Source: Bradyrhizobium sp. S69
Lineage (GTDB): Bacteria; Pseudomonadota; Alphaproteobacteria; Rhizobiales; Xanthobacteraceae
NCBI RefSeq assembly: GCF_009766005.1
Contig: NZ_LMUK01000010.1
Location: forward strand, 1-64,000
DNA length: 64,000 nt
Direction: 5' to 3'
In this document: positions 49,727 to 62,309 of the stretch, one piece after another
Position numbering within the stretch: the first letter of the stretch is position 1
Layout of the letters: each line of letters opens with the position of its first letter
Made by a program: the position numbers and the translations under genes
Notes under the pieces: model-generated
Seen by the model: only the letters and a program-made list of their open reading frames with translations
Database searches by the model: none
Told to the model about the DNA's origin: nothing

Positions 49727-52456
49727 CTAGCCCCCGTTGCCGTTCTCGCCGTTTTCCCCGTCGTCGCCGATATGCTCGACCGACACCACGTGTTCGTCCT
49801 CGGCGGTATCGAACACGATGACGCCCTGGGTGGAGCGGCCGGCGATCCGGATGCCCTCGACCGGGCAACGAATAAGCTGCCCCTTGTCGGTCACCAGCAT
49901 GATCTGGTCGGAATCCTCGACCGGGAATGATGCGACCAGATGGCCGTTACGGTTATTGACCGACATCGCGACAATGCCTTTGCCGCCGCGTCCGGTGGTG
50001 CGGTATTCGTAGGACGAGGTGCGCTTGCCGTATCCGTTGATGGACACCGTCAAGACCACCTGCTCCTGCGCCGACATGAACGCGTAACGTTCCTGCGAGA
50101 GCTGGATCGTGCCCGAAATCTCCTCGCCCTCGGCATCCGCCGGCTCCTCGGTCGTAGCTTCGCCGGCGACGGCGCGGCGCATCTTCAGGTAGGCCGAGCG
50201 TTCATCCGAGGTCGCCTCGAGATGGCGCAGGATCGACAGCGAGATCAGCGTGTCCTTGCCGGGCAGCGCAATGCCGCGCACGCCCATCGAGGTGCGGCCG
50301 GTGAAGACGCGCACATCGGTGACGGGGAAACGGATGCACTGGCCGCCGGCGGCGGTCAGCAGCACGTCGTCATGTTCCGTGCAGATCTGCACGTCGACGA
50401 TCGCCTCGTCATCCTCGAGCTTCATCGCGATGATGCCGGAACGGCGGACATCGACGAAATCCGACAGCTTGTTGCGGCGGACATTGCCGCCGGTGGTCGC
50501 GAACATGACGTCGAGATTGGCCCAGGAGCTCTCATCCTCGGGCAGCGGCATGATGGTGGTGATCCGCTCACCCTGCTCCAGCGGCAGGATGTTGATCATC
50601 GCCTTGCCGCGCCCGTTCGGCGGCGCCACCGGCAGCCGCCAGACCTTTTCCTTGTAGACCTGGCCGCGCGACGAGAAGAACAGCACCGGCGTATGGGTCG
50701 AGGCCACGAACAGCCGGCTGACGAAATCCTCGTCGCGGGTCTGCATGCCCGAGCGGCCCTTGCCGCCGCGGCGCTGCGCCCGATAGGCCGACAGCGGCAC
50801 CCGCTTGACGTAACCGGCATGCGAGACCGTGACCACCATGTCCTCACGCTGGATCAGGTCTTCGTCTTCGACCTCATTTTCCTGCTCGATAATCTCGGTT
50901 CGACGCGGGGTGGCAAATTTCGCTTTCACCTCGGCCAATTCGGCCTTGACGATCGCCTGCACCCGGGCACGCGAGCGCAATATCTCGAGATAGTCGGCGA
51001 TTTCGAGGGCGAGCTTGTCGAGTTCCTCGGCAATTTCCTCGCGCCCAAGCGCGGTAAGACGCTGCAGCCGCAGTTCGAGAATGGCCTTGGCCTGCTCCAG
51101 CGACAGCCTCGCGGTTCCCTCCGGAGTCATCCGATGCCGGGGATCATCGATCAGCGTGATCATCGCCTCGACGTCCCTGGCCGGCCATTCCCGCGACATC
51201 AGGGTGTCCCGCGCGGTGTTCGGATCGGGCGACGTCCGGATCACCCGGATCACTTCGTCGATGTTGGCGACCGCGATCGCAAGACCCACCAAAATGTGGG
51301 CACGGTCGCGCGCCTTGTTGAGCAGGAACTTGGTCCGGCGCGTGATCACTTGCTCGCGGAACGCCACGAACAGCGTCAGAAAGTCCTTCAGGGTCATGGT
51401 CTGCGGCCGGCCCTGATCCAGCGCCAGCATATTCGCAGCGAAATTGGATTGCAGCGGCGTAAACCGATAGAGCTGGTTCAGCACAACCTCGGGAACCGCG
51501 TCGCGCTTGAGCTCGATCACCACGCGGTAACCGTCGCGGTCGGATTCATCGCGCAACTCGGCGATGCCTTCGATGGTTTTCTCGCGGTGCAGCTCCCCGA
51601 TCCGCGCCACCATGGTGGCCTTGTTCACCTGGTAGGGAATTTCCGAGATGATGATGGCTTCGCGGTCCTTGCGGATGGTGTCGATCCTGACCTTGCCGCG
51701 CATCACGATCGAGCCGCGGCCGAGGTGATAGGCCGAGCGGATGCCCTGGCGCCCCAGGATGATGCCGCCGGTCGGGAAATCCGGCCCCGGGATGATCTTG
51801 ATCAATTCGTCGATGCCGAGCGCGGGGTCGTCAATCAGCGCCACGCAGGCATCGATGACCTCGCCGAGATTGTGCGGCGGGATGTTGGTGGCCATGCCGA
51901 CCGCGATGCCGCCGGCGCCATTGACCAACAGGTTTGGAAACTTCGCCGGCAGAACCGACGGTTCGCTTTCGGAATTGTCATAATTGGCCTGGAAATCGAC
52001 GGTGTCCTTGTCGATATCCCCCAAAACTTCCAGCGCCGACCGGCTCAAACGGGCTTCGGTATATCGATACGCCGCGGGCGGATCGCCGTCGACCGAGCCG
52101 AAATTGCCCTGACCGTCGATCAGCGGCACGCGCATGGAGAAATCCTGCGCCATCCGGACCATGGCGTCGTAAATCGACTGGTCGCCGTGCGGATGATATT
52201 TACCGATGACGTCGCCGACCACGCGCGCCGATTTGACGTACTTCTTGTCCGGCGTGTGCCCCTGCTCGTACATCGAATAGAGAATGCGCCGATGCACCGG
52301 CTTGAGGCCGTCGCGCGCATCCGGCAACGCCCGCGCCACGATCACGCTCATCGCGTAATCGAGGTAGGAGCGCTTCATCTCGTCGAGGATCGATACGGGA
52401 CGAATATCGGAAGGCCTCGGCGGCTCGCCGGGGGGCTTATCTTCAGGCTCAGACAA
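49727..52456 (-). CDS. gyrA: DNA gyrase subunit A
   Basis: Type II topoisomerase subunit that breaks and rejoins DNA. 909 residues. The active-site Tyr lies in [12 protein letters not shown]; the quinolone region reads [11 protein letters not shown], with Gln93 where E. coli has Ser83 and Asp97 at E. coli 87. The GyrA box is QRRGGKG, followed by the C-terminal beta-pinwheel, ending in a Gly/Glu/Asn tail. The start is TTG 52456; the next Met would cut the conserved N-terminus. Confidence 0.96.
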   Translation of the reverse strand: MSEPEDKPPGEPPRPSDIRPVSILDEMKRSYLDYAMSVIVARALPDARDGLKPVHRRILYSMYEQGHTPDKKYVKSARVVGDVIGKYHPHGDQSIYDAMVRMAQDFSMRVPLIDGQGNFGSVDGDPPAAYRYTEARLSRSALEVLGDIDKDTVDFQANYDNSESEPSVLPAKFPNLLVNGAGGIAVGMATNIPPHNLGEVIDACVALIDDPALGIDELIKIIPGPDFPTGGIILGRQGIRSAYHLGRGSIVMRGKVRIDTIRKDREAIIISEIPYQVNKATMVARIGELHREKTIEGIAELRDESDRDGYRVVIELKRDAVPEVVLNQLYRFTPLQSNFAANMLALDQGRPQTMTLKDFLTLFVAFREQVITRRTKFLLNKARDRAHILVGLAIAVANIDEVIRVIRTSPDPNTARDTLMSREWPARDVEAMITLIDDPRHRMTPEGTARLSLEQAKAILELRLQRLTALGREEIAEELDKLALEIADYLEILRSRARVQAIVKAELAEVKAKFATPRRTEIIEQENEVEDEDLIQREDMVVTVSHAGYVKRVPLSAYRAQRRGGKGRSGMQTRDEDFVSRLFVASTHTPVLFFSSRGQVYKEKVWRLPVAPPNGRGKAMINILPLEQGERITTIMPLPEDESSWANLDVMFATTGGNVRRNKLSDFVDVRRSGIIAMKLEDDEAIVDVQICTEHDDVLLTAAGGQCIRFPVTDVRVFTGRTSMGVRGIALPGKDTLISLSILRHLEATSDERSAYLKMRRAVAGEATTEEPADAEGEEISGTIQLSQERYAFMSAQEQVVLTVSINGYGKRTSSYEYRTTGRGGKGIVAMSVNNRNGHLVASFPVEDSDQIMLVTDKGQLIRCPVEGIRIAGRSTQGVIVFDTAEDEHVVSVEHIGDDGENGENGNGG

Positions 52457-52708
52457 AGGGGAAATCCGGTCAATTCTTGCTTAGAATCATATAGCGTATC
52501 GGAGCCTTGCAAACCACCCCTTAACGGGCCGGGTGGGCGGTTTTTCCCTTCGTTTTTCCAGAGACTTACGCGGTCAGCGACCGCGCCTTGCGGGGGCCTG
52601 GAATCCGCCCCCGAAACGCTGCAACGAACGGCTCCGGCGAATACGGTTTCCCAAGGGACCTCGAGGCGAAAAAACCCCTCGCACCGGACCACGAAGAGAC
52701 CCGCTAGC

Positions 52709-53107
52709 TCATTGGCCGAAGACGACCGCATGCATGATCCGGCCCGGCAGCAGCGTGAACAACCCGGCGATGACGAGCGCGCCGCAGAATGTCAGCGTCA
52801 TGGTGAGCCGATGACCGGCGACATCGTGGCGGCGCGCCCGCCACACGCCGATCGGAACGATGATCAGGGTGAAGATCGACAGCAGATGGATCGGGCTCCA
52901 CGGGCCAAGCAGCCGGATCTGGTGGATCCAGAACGAGCTCGCGGCGACGAAGAGCATGAGAGCCACCCAGATCCAGCCAAGCGTCCGGTGAGGCAATGTG
53001 CCCTTTGGCGCCACCAACTGGACGACGCCGAGCACAAAGGCCGCCATCGCGGCAAAGGCATGCAGGGGTATCTGGGGCGCCGCATTGAGCAATGGCGCCA
53101 GACTCAT
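52709..53107 (-). CDS. DUF2306-type four-helix membrane protein
   Basis: 132 residues with four hydrophobic helices: IPLHAFAAMAAFVLGVVQLV, LGWIWVALMLFVAASSFWI, IHLLSIFTLIIVPIGVW and LTMTLTFCGALVIAGLFTLL. The H-A-F, PHRTLGW, HLLS and RAxRHDVAGHR pattern is that of DUF2306. No known activity. It lies between gyrA and ssb on the same strand. Confidence 0.78.
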   Translation of the reverse strand: MSLAPLLNAAPQIPLHAFAAMAAFVLGVVQLVAPKGTLPHRTLGWIWVALMLFVAASSFWIHQIRLLGPWSPIHLLSIFTLIIVPIGVWRARRHDVAGHRLTMTLTFCGALVIAGLFTLLPGRIMHAVVFGQ

Positions 53108-53239
53108 GGCAAAGCCCCCCGGATGATCGGCATCCCGCGTTGGCGCCGAGATATAAGTAAAATCAATATTTTATGAACGGATACAAATCTAATCCATAGC
53201 TTTAGGCTTCTTGCCTAAGTCTATGAAACAAAAGAAAAT

Positions 53240-53270
53240 GGTAACAGAGGGCTCTCCGCCCTCCATTACC
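53240..53270 (-). terminator. Intrinsic terminator of ssb
   Basis: GGTAAxxGAGGGC and GCCCTCxxTTACC pair around a 5-base loop, followed on the minus strand by ATTTTCTTTTG. Confidence 0.75.
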
Positions 53271-53301
53271 GGGTTCTGTCTCAGCTTCGACGCCGGCCGC
53301 A

Positions 53302-53817
53302 TCAGAACGGAATGTCGTCGTCCATGTCGCTGTTGCTGCGCGCGCCGGCCGCCACGGCACGGCGGGGCGCGCTTGACGAACCGCTTGAGCTCGACGGGCC
53401 GCTGGAGCCAAAGTCGCCGCCGCCGGAATCGTCGCCGCCGAAACCGCCACCGCTCCCGCCGCCACTGCGGCCATCGAGCATGGTCAGGGTCGAGTTGAAA
53501 TTCTGCAGCACCACTTCGGTCGAGTATTTCTCGACGCCCTGCGGGTCGGTCCATTTGCGGGTCTGCAACTGACCTTCAATGTAAACCTTGGCGCCCTTCT
53601 TCAGGTACTGCTCGGCGATCTTGCACAGGCCCTCGCTGAAGATCACCACGCGATGCCACTCGGTCTTTTCCTTGCGCTCGCCGGTGGCCTTGTCGCGCCA
53701 GGTATCCGATGTCGCGATCCGCAAATTGGCGATCGGCCGCCCATCCTGGGTCCGCTTGATTTCCGGATCGGCGCCAAGATTGCCGATCAGAATCACCTTG
53801 TTCACACTTCCCGCCAT
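53302..53817 (-). CDS. ssb: Single-stranded DNA-binding protein
   Basis: 171 residues. OB-fold starts [20 protein letters not shown], with [19 protein letters not shown] (key [13 protein letters not shown]). A Gly/Ser linker leads to the acidic tip DDDIPF, which recruits repair partners. ATG 53817 is preferred to GTG 53820. It is upstream of, but not co-directional with, uvrA, as in many proteobacteria. Confidence 0.96.
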   Translation of the reverse strand: MAGSVNKVILIGNLGADPEIKRTQDGRPIANLRIATSDTWRDKATGERKEKTEWHRVVIFSEGLCKIAEQYLKKGAKVYIEGQLQTRKWTDPQGVEKYSTEVVLQNFNSTLTMLDGRSGGGSGGGFGGDDSGGGDFGSSGPSSSSGSSSAPRRAVAAGARSNSDMDDDIPF

Positions 53818-54359
53818 CACCGCTCTCCACTCTCGAAATTACTGCACTTGCACTGATCGTGCGTTCTACTGATCGTAGGTTCTATTGCGTGCGCCGGTGC
53901 GAGCCGGACTTGCCGGTCCTTGCTCTTCATCACGACCGCGGCACCGCTGTCATAACCGACCCTATACGCTCGCCGATCCGGCACGCCCGGCGATCCCCCG
54001 CTAACTCGGGGTTATCCACATATAGCACTTCCCAGCCAGATGTTCCAGTTTTGTTCCAGTCGAAAATGAACAGGATTTTACGCCGGAAACGCCGCGAAAT
54101 CGCGATCGGTATTCTGATCGCGCGTCGCCACAAAATCGCCCGGTTTTGGACCCGAAAAAGTTCCGCTCGTAAGGAAATAGGCCAAACAAATCATTAACTT
54201 ACAGACATGCAAATGGTTCACGAGTGTTGCTTTTCGGAGACGGCTTTTTTCTCAAAATCGAATATCAGTGGCCTCGGAAATGGGATGGGCTCGCGCACTC
54301 GTTGCCTGACTAGAAAACGCTTCGGCACAAACGAAGCAGAATTACTGGAGAGAACCAAA
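53818..54359. other. Divergent regulatory region between ssb and the porin gene
   Basis: 542 bases with lowered GC. It holds a perfect DnaA box TTATCCACA at 54012-54020 and AT-rich stretches close to the porin gene. A 112-codon frame at 53859-54197 has no family features. The ssb promoter and a strong porin promoter with a long leader are expected here. Confidence 0.45.
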
Positions 54360-55112
54360 ATGAAGAAGTTTTTGCTGAGTACCGCTGGATTGGTTGCATT
54401 GGGCTTGGCGTCGGCGCCCGCCTCGGCTGCCGATCTTGCCGCGCGACCGGTTTACACCAAGGCGCCCCCCGCGATTGTGTCGCCCTATTATGACTGGAGC
54501 GGCTTCTACATCGGCGCCAACGGCGGCTGGGGCCAGAACCGCGACGACCGCGCCAACGTCACCAATGGTCTTGCGCTCGGCAGCCACGACGCCAATGGCG
54601 GCACCGTCGGCGGCCAGATCGGCTACCGCTGGCAGAACGCCGGCTGGGTGTTCGGCCTGGAAGCTCAGGGCAACTGGGCTGACTTCACCGGCTCCGGCGT
54701 CAACGCTGTTGCTCCCGGTCTGAACAACAACTCCAAGCTGGACGCGTTCGGCCTGTTCACCGGCCAGATCGGCTATGCCTGGAACAACGTGCTACTCTAC
54801 GCCAAGGGCGGTGCCGCAGTTACCGACAACAATTACTCGGTGACCTCCAACGCGACCAGCGCCGTGCTCTCGTCGACCGGCGACAACACCAATTGGGGTG
54901 CGGTGGTTGGTGCGGGTCTTGAAGTCGGCTTCGCGCCGAATTGGTCGGTGGGTGTTGAATACGACCATATCTTCATGGACCAGCAGAACCGGACCTTCAC
55001 GACGCCCGCCGGCGTTGCGCTCGGCAGCACGTTCAGCACCGGTGGCGACACCGATCTGGTCACCGCTCGCCTGAACTACCGCTTCGGCGGCCCCGGCCTC
55101 ATGAAGTATTGA
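54360..55112 (+). CDS. Outer-membrane beta-barrel protein (Omp25/31, RopB-like porin family)
   Basis: 250 residues. Signal peptide KKFLLSTAGLVALGLASAPASA, then the family start ADLAARPVYTKAPP and the eight-stranded barrel pattern: YDWSGFYIGANGGWGQN, GGQIGYRWQNAGWVFGLEAQ, GQIGYAWNNVLLYAKGG, GAGLEVGFAPNWSVGVEYDH, and the C-terminal LVTARLNYRFGG. GGAGAG lies 9 bases before ATG 54360. Probably highly expressed, given the strong terminator. Confidence 0.92.
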   Translation: MKKFLLSTAGLVALGLASAPASAADLAARPVYTKAPPAIVSPYYDWSGFYIGANGGWGQNRDDRANVTNGLALGSHDANGGTVGGQIGYRWQNAGWVFGLEAQGNWADFTGSGVNAVAPGLNNNSKLDAFGLFTGQIGYAWNNVLLYAKGGAAVTDNNYSVTSNATSAVLSSTGDNTNWGAVVGAGLEVGFAPNWSVGVEYDHIFMDQQNRTFTTPAGVALGSTFSTGGDTDLVTARLNYRFGGPGLMKY

Positions 55113-55148
55113 TAAAACCACCGATCTCGGCGACAGCCGATCATCTCG

Positions 55149-55176
55149 AAAAGGCCGGCTCGCGCCGGCCTTTTTT
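55149..55176 (+). terminator. Intrinsic terminator of the porin gene
   Basis: AAAAGGCCGGC and GCCGGCCTTTTTT pair around a short loop. Confidence 0.88.
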
Positions 55177-55384
55177 GTTGCGCACGCCCGTTGAACGACA
55201 CGTTGCCCGTGCCAACTGCTGCCAATTCGAACCTCGGCTACAACAAACCGTTGATGGTTTGCACGCGGCTCTGGAAATTGCTTGACGTTCTTCCTATGTT
55301 CCGAGCGCACCCCAATTGGCGTCCGCTTTCGGATTACGCTTCCGAGCGCGCGCCCTTAGCACGCACGCGTCTGGAATTGCCGTT

Positions 55385-58369
<2,985 letters not shown>

Positions 58370-58387
58370 GCATCTTCGTGGCGCGAA

Positions 58388-59479
58388 CTATGCGTCATCT
58401 CGCTTCGTACGCCGATCTTGTTTGGACTTGTCGGTAGCATGTAACGTCAGTTTCGCGATTTCGTTGTCAAAGCCTCGCGCAACTAAGAAATCCACTGAGA
58501 TGCGCTCTCTCGCGTTATAAACCAACATCAGCAATACCAAGAAATCTCGAGAAACAAACCAATCCTCGCTATCTTTTCGTTTTAGTTTCCACAATCTTGC
58601 CAAATAACTCCTGTCTGCACGTTCTAATGCATTCCGTAGCTCTCCTAAATTGCTGATACCCGCCAACACCGCTGTGTCGTAGATATCGGATATAAATTTT
58701 CCTGCTTCAAAGTCGTCTTCCTTTAGACTGAAACCAACTCCCTTAGCGGCACTCGCAAGTTTGTCAGAGCCGTCCCAGGTTGCAAGAAACTCCGAAATAG
58801 TTACCGCCGTAAGCGGTACACTATCATCACCCTCTTTAAGATCGCGCCTAGCCTGCAAGCGAACGGATTCGCGCTCGTTTCTGAGTCCTACGAACTCCTC
58901 ATCGGCTAGTTCGAAAAGTCCGGCAATCCTATGCAAGCGGCGCTGTAGTTTCGAAGGTATCGCTGCTTCCTGCTTATATTGAAGCGCGTGAGAAACGGCT
59001 GACCAAGCATGTTGAATAACTGTTCGAACCTGAATTTCCGCCACAAGATCGGCATACGGTTTCCACTCTGTCAAATCGCCTCGTGTCTTTCCAATTGAAA
59101 CGATGTAATGCGCGGATAGATAGCCAAATCTGTCGACTTCGAGCAATTGCGGCTGCCTTGAAAGGTTTTCTTCCGAGATCCGGAATTCTGCTTTAATTGC
59201 CTCCGCTACGCGAACTACGTCGTCCTGATAATATACAATTATTCGACAGCCACATAAGTCGGTTATGTCCTTGAGCGGATCATTGTATGATTTTCCAGGA
59301 CGAAATATTTTATCCTTGAATGAGGGGACGTCTTTAGCTCTTGATTCAACCATCTGATATTTGATGTTGTTGGCCTCAAGTATGTCTCGTATCAACGGCT
59401 CCAATTTAAGTGCGTATCCCTCGTAAAGGGGCCGCAACGACTGATATTTCTCAACCATGGACTGCATGTCGTTCGGCAT
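58388..59479 (-). CDS. RelA/SpoT-domain protein (GTP pyrophosphokinase-like)
   Basis: About 363 residues. The synthetase fold is visible: FKDKIFRPGKSYNDPLKDITDLCGCRIIV (key KDITDLCGCRIIVYY), FGYLSAHYIVSIG and AEIQVRTVIQHAWSAVSHAL. An unassigned C-terminal half of about 180 residues follows, without HD, TGS or ACT domains. That layout fits small alarmone synthetases and toxic or antiphage SAS proteins rather than Rsh. Base use is distinctly AT-richer than all neighbours, implying acquisition. ATG 59479 is preferred to GTG 59491. Confidence 0.82.
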   Translation of the reverse strand: MPNDMQSMVEKYQSLRPLYEGYALKLEPLIRDILEANNIKYQMVESRAKDVPSFKDKIFRPGKSYNDPLKDITDLCGCRIIVYYQDDVVRVAEAIKAEFRISEENLSRQPQLLEVDRFGYLSAHYIVSIGKTRGDLTEWKPYADLVAEIQVRTVIQHAWSAVSHALQYKQEAAIPSKLQRRLHRIAGLFELADEEFVGLRNERESVRLQARRDLKEGDDSVPLTAVTISEFLATWDGSDKLASAAKGVGFSLKEDDFEAGKFISDIYDTAVLAGISNLGELRNALERADRSYLARLWKLKRKDSEDWFVSRDFLVLLMLVYNARERISVDFLVARGFDNEIAKLTLHATDKSKQDRRTKRDDA

Positions 59480-59505
59480 TTTTGAATCCACTTTCTAGGA
59501 AGCCC

Positions 59506-59535
59506 GTAGGGCGGAATAGCGCAGCGTATTCCGCC
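59506..59535. repeat. Dispersed palindrome with GTAGGGCGGAATA ends
   Basis: GCGGAATA (59511-59518) and TATTCCGC (59527-59534) flank GCGCAGCG. It sits upstream of the RelA/SpoT-domain gene at the border of the AT-rich insert. Confidence 0.65.
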
Positions 59536-59585
59536 TCTTTCGTTTGTCCGCGCGGCGCAATGCACGGGGTTATTGCGTCCCGCTC

Positions 59586-59948
59586 CTAAATATCGCTCCA
59601 CAGATGACGCGACCTGAAGCGTCCCTCCTCGATTACCGTGTAGCGGCCAAAGAGCGCTTCGCCATATCGCTCGATCGCCGACGTTAACCGCGCCGTCTTC
59701 AGTACGGCGGCTTCGGACCCGATGCGGATCAACACAACGCCCGGGATCGAGCGTTCCCGCCGAAAGACGAGATCGCCAAAATCCTTGTCCTCGGTGAGCA
59801 GAAGTCGTTCCTCGCGTAACGCGAGCGCAATAACATCGGAGTCGCTCAAACCCGCGGCAGACTCCGCGACGTAGAGTACGTCATGACCGTGTGCACGGAG
59901 AAACCCGACCAATGGCGCCGCGACGCACTCGTCCGCAAGCCACCGCAC
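59586..59948 (-). CDS. DUF5615 PIN-like protein (putative toxin)
   Basis: 120 residues. Acidic residues in RWLADECVAAPLV, AESAAGLSDSDVIALALREE and LLTEDKDFGDLVF follow the DUF5615 PIN-like RNase pattern. GTG 59948 directly follows the stop codons of the upstream DUF433 gene (3-base gap). Such DUF433-DUF5615 pairs are regarded as toxin-antitoxin-like; activity not demonstrated here. Confidence 0.82.
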   Translation of the reverse strand: MRWLADECVAAPLVGFLRAHGHDVLYVAESAAGLSDSDVIALALREERLLLTEDKDFGDLVFRRERSIPGVVLIRIGSEAAVLKTARLTSAIERYGEALFGRYTVIEEGRFRSRHLWSDI

Positions 59949-59951
59949 CTA

Positions 59952-60173
59952 TTAGCCGTATACAATGTCTTCGTCGGCGAGATAGTCGGCGGCAAACGCC
60001 TGCGCGGCTTGAATATCCCGCGGCGTCAGCCGCGGGTGATCTGCAAGGATAGCCTCGGGCGACGCACCGGCTCCGAGCTTGCGCAAAACCAGCTCTACCG
60101 GAACGCGGGTGCCACGAATGACCGGTTTCCCGTCCATGATGTCCGGGCTGATTTCAATCCGTTCGTGCGGCAT
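59952..60173 (-). CDS. DUF433 protein (putative antitoxin)
   Basis: 73 residues. DUF433 core: RIEISPDIMDGKPVIRGTRVPVELVL then LADHPRLTPRDIQAAQAFAADYLADE (key GKPVIRGTRVPVELV). First gene of the pair with DUF5615. The HTH-like fold suggests autoregulation. Confidence 0.85.
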   Translation of the reverse strand: MPHERIEISPDIMDGKPVIRGTRVPVELVLRKLGAGASPEAILADHPRLTPRDIQAAQAFAADYLADEDIVYG

Positions 60174-60233
60174 GGGGTTATCTCCGTACGGTATGCTGTC
60201 TACGATATCAAATAGAACGACGCTTGTCAGCGA

Positions 60234-60309
60234 GTAGCCCGCATGAGCGAAGCGACATTGCGGGACCACGGAACGACCCCGGATATCGCAAGTGCTCATC
60301 CGGGCTACG
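60234..60309. repeat. Dispersed palindrome with GTAGCCC(G) ends, copy 1
   Basis: GTAGCCCGCATGAGCG at the left and inverted GCTCATCCGGGCTAC at the right, with GGATATCGCAAG inside. It is shared with 62599-62671. Confidence 0.75.
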
Positions 60310-60318
60310 CCCGCCCGC

Positions 60319-60978
60319 TCAGCTCCGCTGGCCCCCGTCACGCCCATTCCATGTACCTGGACTCGGCGGCAGCACGACGACGGTGGCGCCCTGCCTCGCC
60401 CGATCATAGAGATCGATGACGTCCTCGTTGGTCATGCGGATGCAGCCGGAGGAGACGGCTTGGCCGATACGTTCCGGCTGGTTAGTGCCGTGGATGCGGT
60501 ACAGGGTGTCCTTGTTGCCCTGGTACAGGTACATCGCGCGCGCCCCCATTGGATTGGCCGGACCGCCTGCCACGCGATCCGGAAATGGGCCGAGCCGCGC
60601 CTTTATATCGGGGGTCGGAATCCAGTCGGGCCATTCGGCCATGCGGCCGATCGTGGCGGTGCCGGAGAACGCCAGCGCCTCCTGCCCCACCGCGACGCCG
60701 TAGCGGACCGCCTTGTGGCCCGGCTGCACGTAGAAGAGATAGCGCGCATCGCTATCGACCAGGATGCTGCCCGGCGGCTCATTGCGCGGATAGTCGACCA
60801 CTTGCCGGCGAAAATTCTCAGGGATATCCGCCTGCTTGTAAGGCGGATTGGTCAGTAACTCGCGGTCCCGGGGCGTGAAATTAGCACCCATTGGCGGCGC
60901 GACCGTCGTGTCCGCGCAACCGCCGAGCATCAGCCCGAGCAACCCTACACACAACCACGCTGGCCCGAACCTCGGCAC
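60319..60978 (-). CDS. L,D-transpeptidase (YkuD) lipoprotein
   Basis: 219 residues. Lipobox LGGC with Cys21 after a short signal. The YkuD catalytic motif is HGTNQPERIGQAVSSGCIRM, with the nucleophile Cys, preceded by YLFYVQPGHKAVRYGVAVG. It makes 3-3 cross-links in peptidoglycan or attaches proteins. GTG 60978 is chosen because GGAGGG lies 7 bases upstream and it sets a normal lipoprotein signal; the longer TTG frame starts at 61032. Confidence 0.92.
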   Translation of the reverse strand: MPRFGPAWLCVGLLGLMLGGCADTTVAPPMGANFTPRDRELLTNPPYKQADIPENFRRQVVDYPRNEPPGSILVDSDARYLFYVQPGHKAVRYGVAVGQEALAFSGTATIGRMAEWPDWIPTPDIKARLGPFPDRVAGGPANPMGARAMYLYQGNKDTLYRIHGTNQPERIGQAVSSGCIRMTNEDVIDLYDRARQGATVVVLPPSPGTWNGRDGGQRS

Positions 60979-61086
60979 TCCCTGCCCTCCAAAGCGTTTT
61001 CGCGTCTTATTAGTTTCTCGAAGTATGCACAAATCAAGGCGCCGGGGAACCCGGTGGTATCCGCTAGAGTTAATCCTGAAGCGTTC

Positions 61087-61851
61087 TCACTCCTCGATCG
61101 CCGCTTCCACAAACCCCTTCGGATCATCGCAAAACTCGCGCATGACCTTGTAGTGATCCGTCTCCTTCACGGTCACCGGGTCCAGTCCGTATTTTGTCAG
61201 CCGCAGCAGTTGCGCGCCGGGATACGCCATCAGCATTGGCGAATGCGTAGCCATGATGATCTGGCAATGGCCGATGTTTTCCATCCGCCGCATTAGCTTC
61301 AAAAACTCCATCTGGCGCGCCGGAGACAGCGCGGATTCCGGCTCATCGAAGATGAAGATGCCCTGTCGCTGACAGCGTTCCTGGAAGAACCGGAGAAAAC
61401 CTTCGCCGTGGGAATGAGAGAGGAAATTGGGTGGCAAATCCCCAACATCGAGAGCTGCCTGGTCGACATATCTCGCGACGGAAAAGAAGCTTTCGGCCCG
61501 GAAGAACCAGCCATTGGTGATCTTCGGCAGCCAGCTTGCGCGGAGCGCGCTCGACAGCGTGCCACCCATCACTTCCACGGCGTTGGAATGATCGACCGGC
61601 ATATAGCCCTTGCCACCGCCGGCTTCGTCAAAACCCGCGAGCACCGCGATCCCTTCGAGCAAGGTGGATTTGCCGGTGCCGTTCTCGCCGACGATGATGG
61701 TGATCGCCCGGTCAAAACTCAGTTCGAAATCGTCGCGCAATAACGGCAGGCAAAACGGATAGGCGGCGCGGTCGATAATCCGCGACGGCTCCAGCCAGAC
61801 GCGCTTGAGGTACGGCGCCGGCAGATCAATCGGCTTGTGTCGTCTTGCCAT
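61087..61851 (-). CDS. AAA ATPase of the ABC/OLD-like type
   Basis: 254 residues. Walker A GENGTGKSTLLE, a signature-like SHGEG, Walker B IFIFDEPESALSP, and the switch His in ATHSPML. No membrane partner is adjacent. The family includes orphan ATPases of defence and repair systems; no nuclease domain is fused here. It diverges from a small WYL-like gene at 61958. Confidence 0.88.
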   Translation of the reverse strand: MARRHKPIDLPAPYLKRVWLEPSRIIDRAAYPFCLPLLRDDFELSFDRAITIIVGENGTGKSTLLEGIAVLAGFDEAGGGKGYMPVDHSNAVEVMGGTLSSALRASWLPKITNGWFFRAESFFSVARYVDQAALDVGDLPPNFLSHSHGEGFLRFFQERCQRQGIFIFDEPESALSPARQMEFLKLMRRMENIGHCQIIMATHSPMLMAYPGAQLLRLTKYGLDPVTVKETDHYKVMREFCDDPKGFVEAAIEE

Positions 61852-61957
61852 GCGCGCTTACCCAACAACCGACGCAGTCCAGCGCTCCAATCCCAGCCTC
61901 ACTCTCTGGCACGGTTTTCAGAACGAAACAAGAACATTTTTGGTGAGCTTACCGTCC

Positions 61958-62284
61958 ATGCCCAGCGCCGCCTACACCCTCTTCCGTAACGCCATCCTCG
62001 GCGAGCGACAGGTGGTCTGCAGCTACGAAGGCCGCCATCGCGAACTGTGCCCGCACATCATCGGCACCAACATATCAGGCGAAGAGGTCGTGCTGGCCTG
62101 GCAATTCGCCGGCGAGAGCTCAGGCCCGCTGCCGCAATGGCGATGCTTGAAGCTCGCCAATGTCCGGGATGCCCGCGCGCGCGACGGCCGTTGGCACGCC
62201 GGCGGCTCGCACAAGACGACGCAGAAATGCGTTGTTAACATCGACCTCGACATCAACGTTCACGTGCGGAAGTTAAGGAAATAG
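61958..62284 (+). CDS. Small WYL-like protein (108 aa)
   Basis: Sequence blocks EGRHRELCPHIIGTNISGEEVVL (split), AWQFAGESSGPLPQWRCLKL and VVNIDLDINVHV have the beta-rich, Arg/Glu/Trp pattern of WYL-type ligand-binding domains, but without an HTH. Four Cys. No firm family call. Confidence 0.6.
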   Translation: MPSAAYTLFRNAILGERQVVCSYEGRHRELCPHIIGTNISGEEVVLAWQFAGESSGPLPQWRCLKLANVRDARARDGRWHAGGSHKTTQKCVVNIDLDINVHVRKLRK

Positions 62285-62309
62285 CCCGTTCACGCTGCGT
62301 CCGCGGGCC

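Noticed and set aside
49940-53176. 1078-codon open frame on the plus strand opposite gyrA
   Set aside because: It is antisense to the intact gyrA and DUF2306 genes, has no domain pattern, and long mirror frames are expected in GC-rich coding sequence.
54012-54020. Perfect TTATCCACA between ssb and the porin gene
   Set aside because: A single 9-mer is expected by chance at this length and has no companion boxes.
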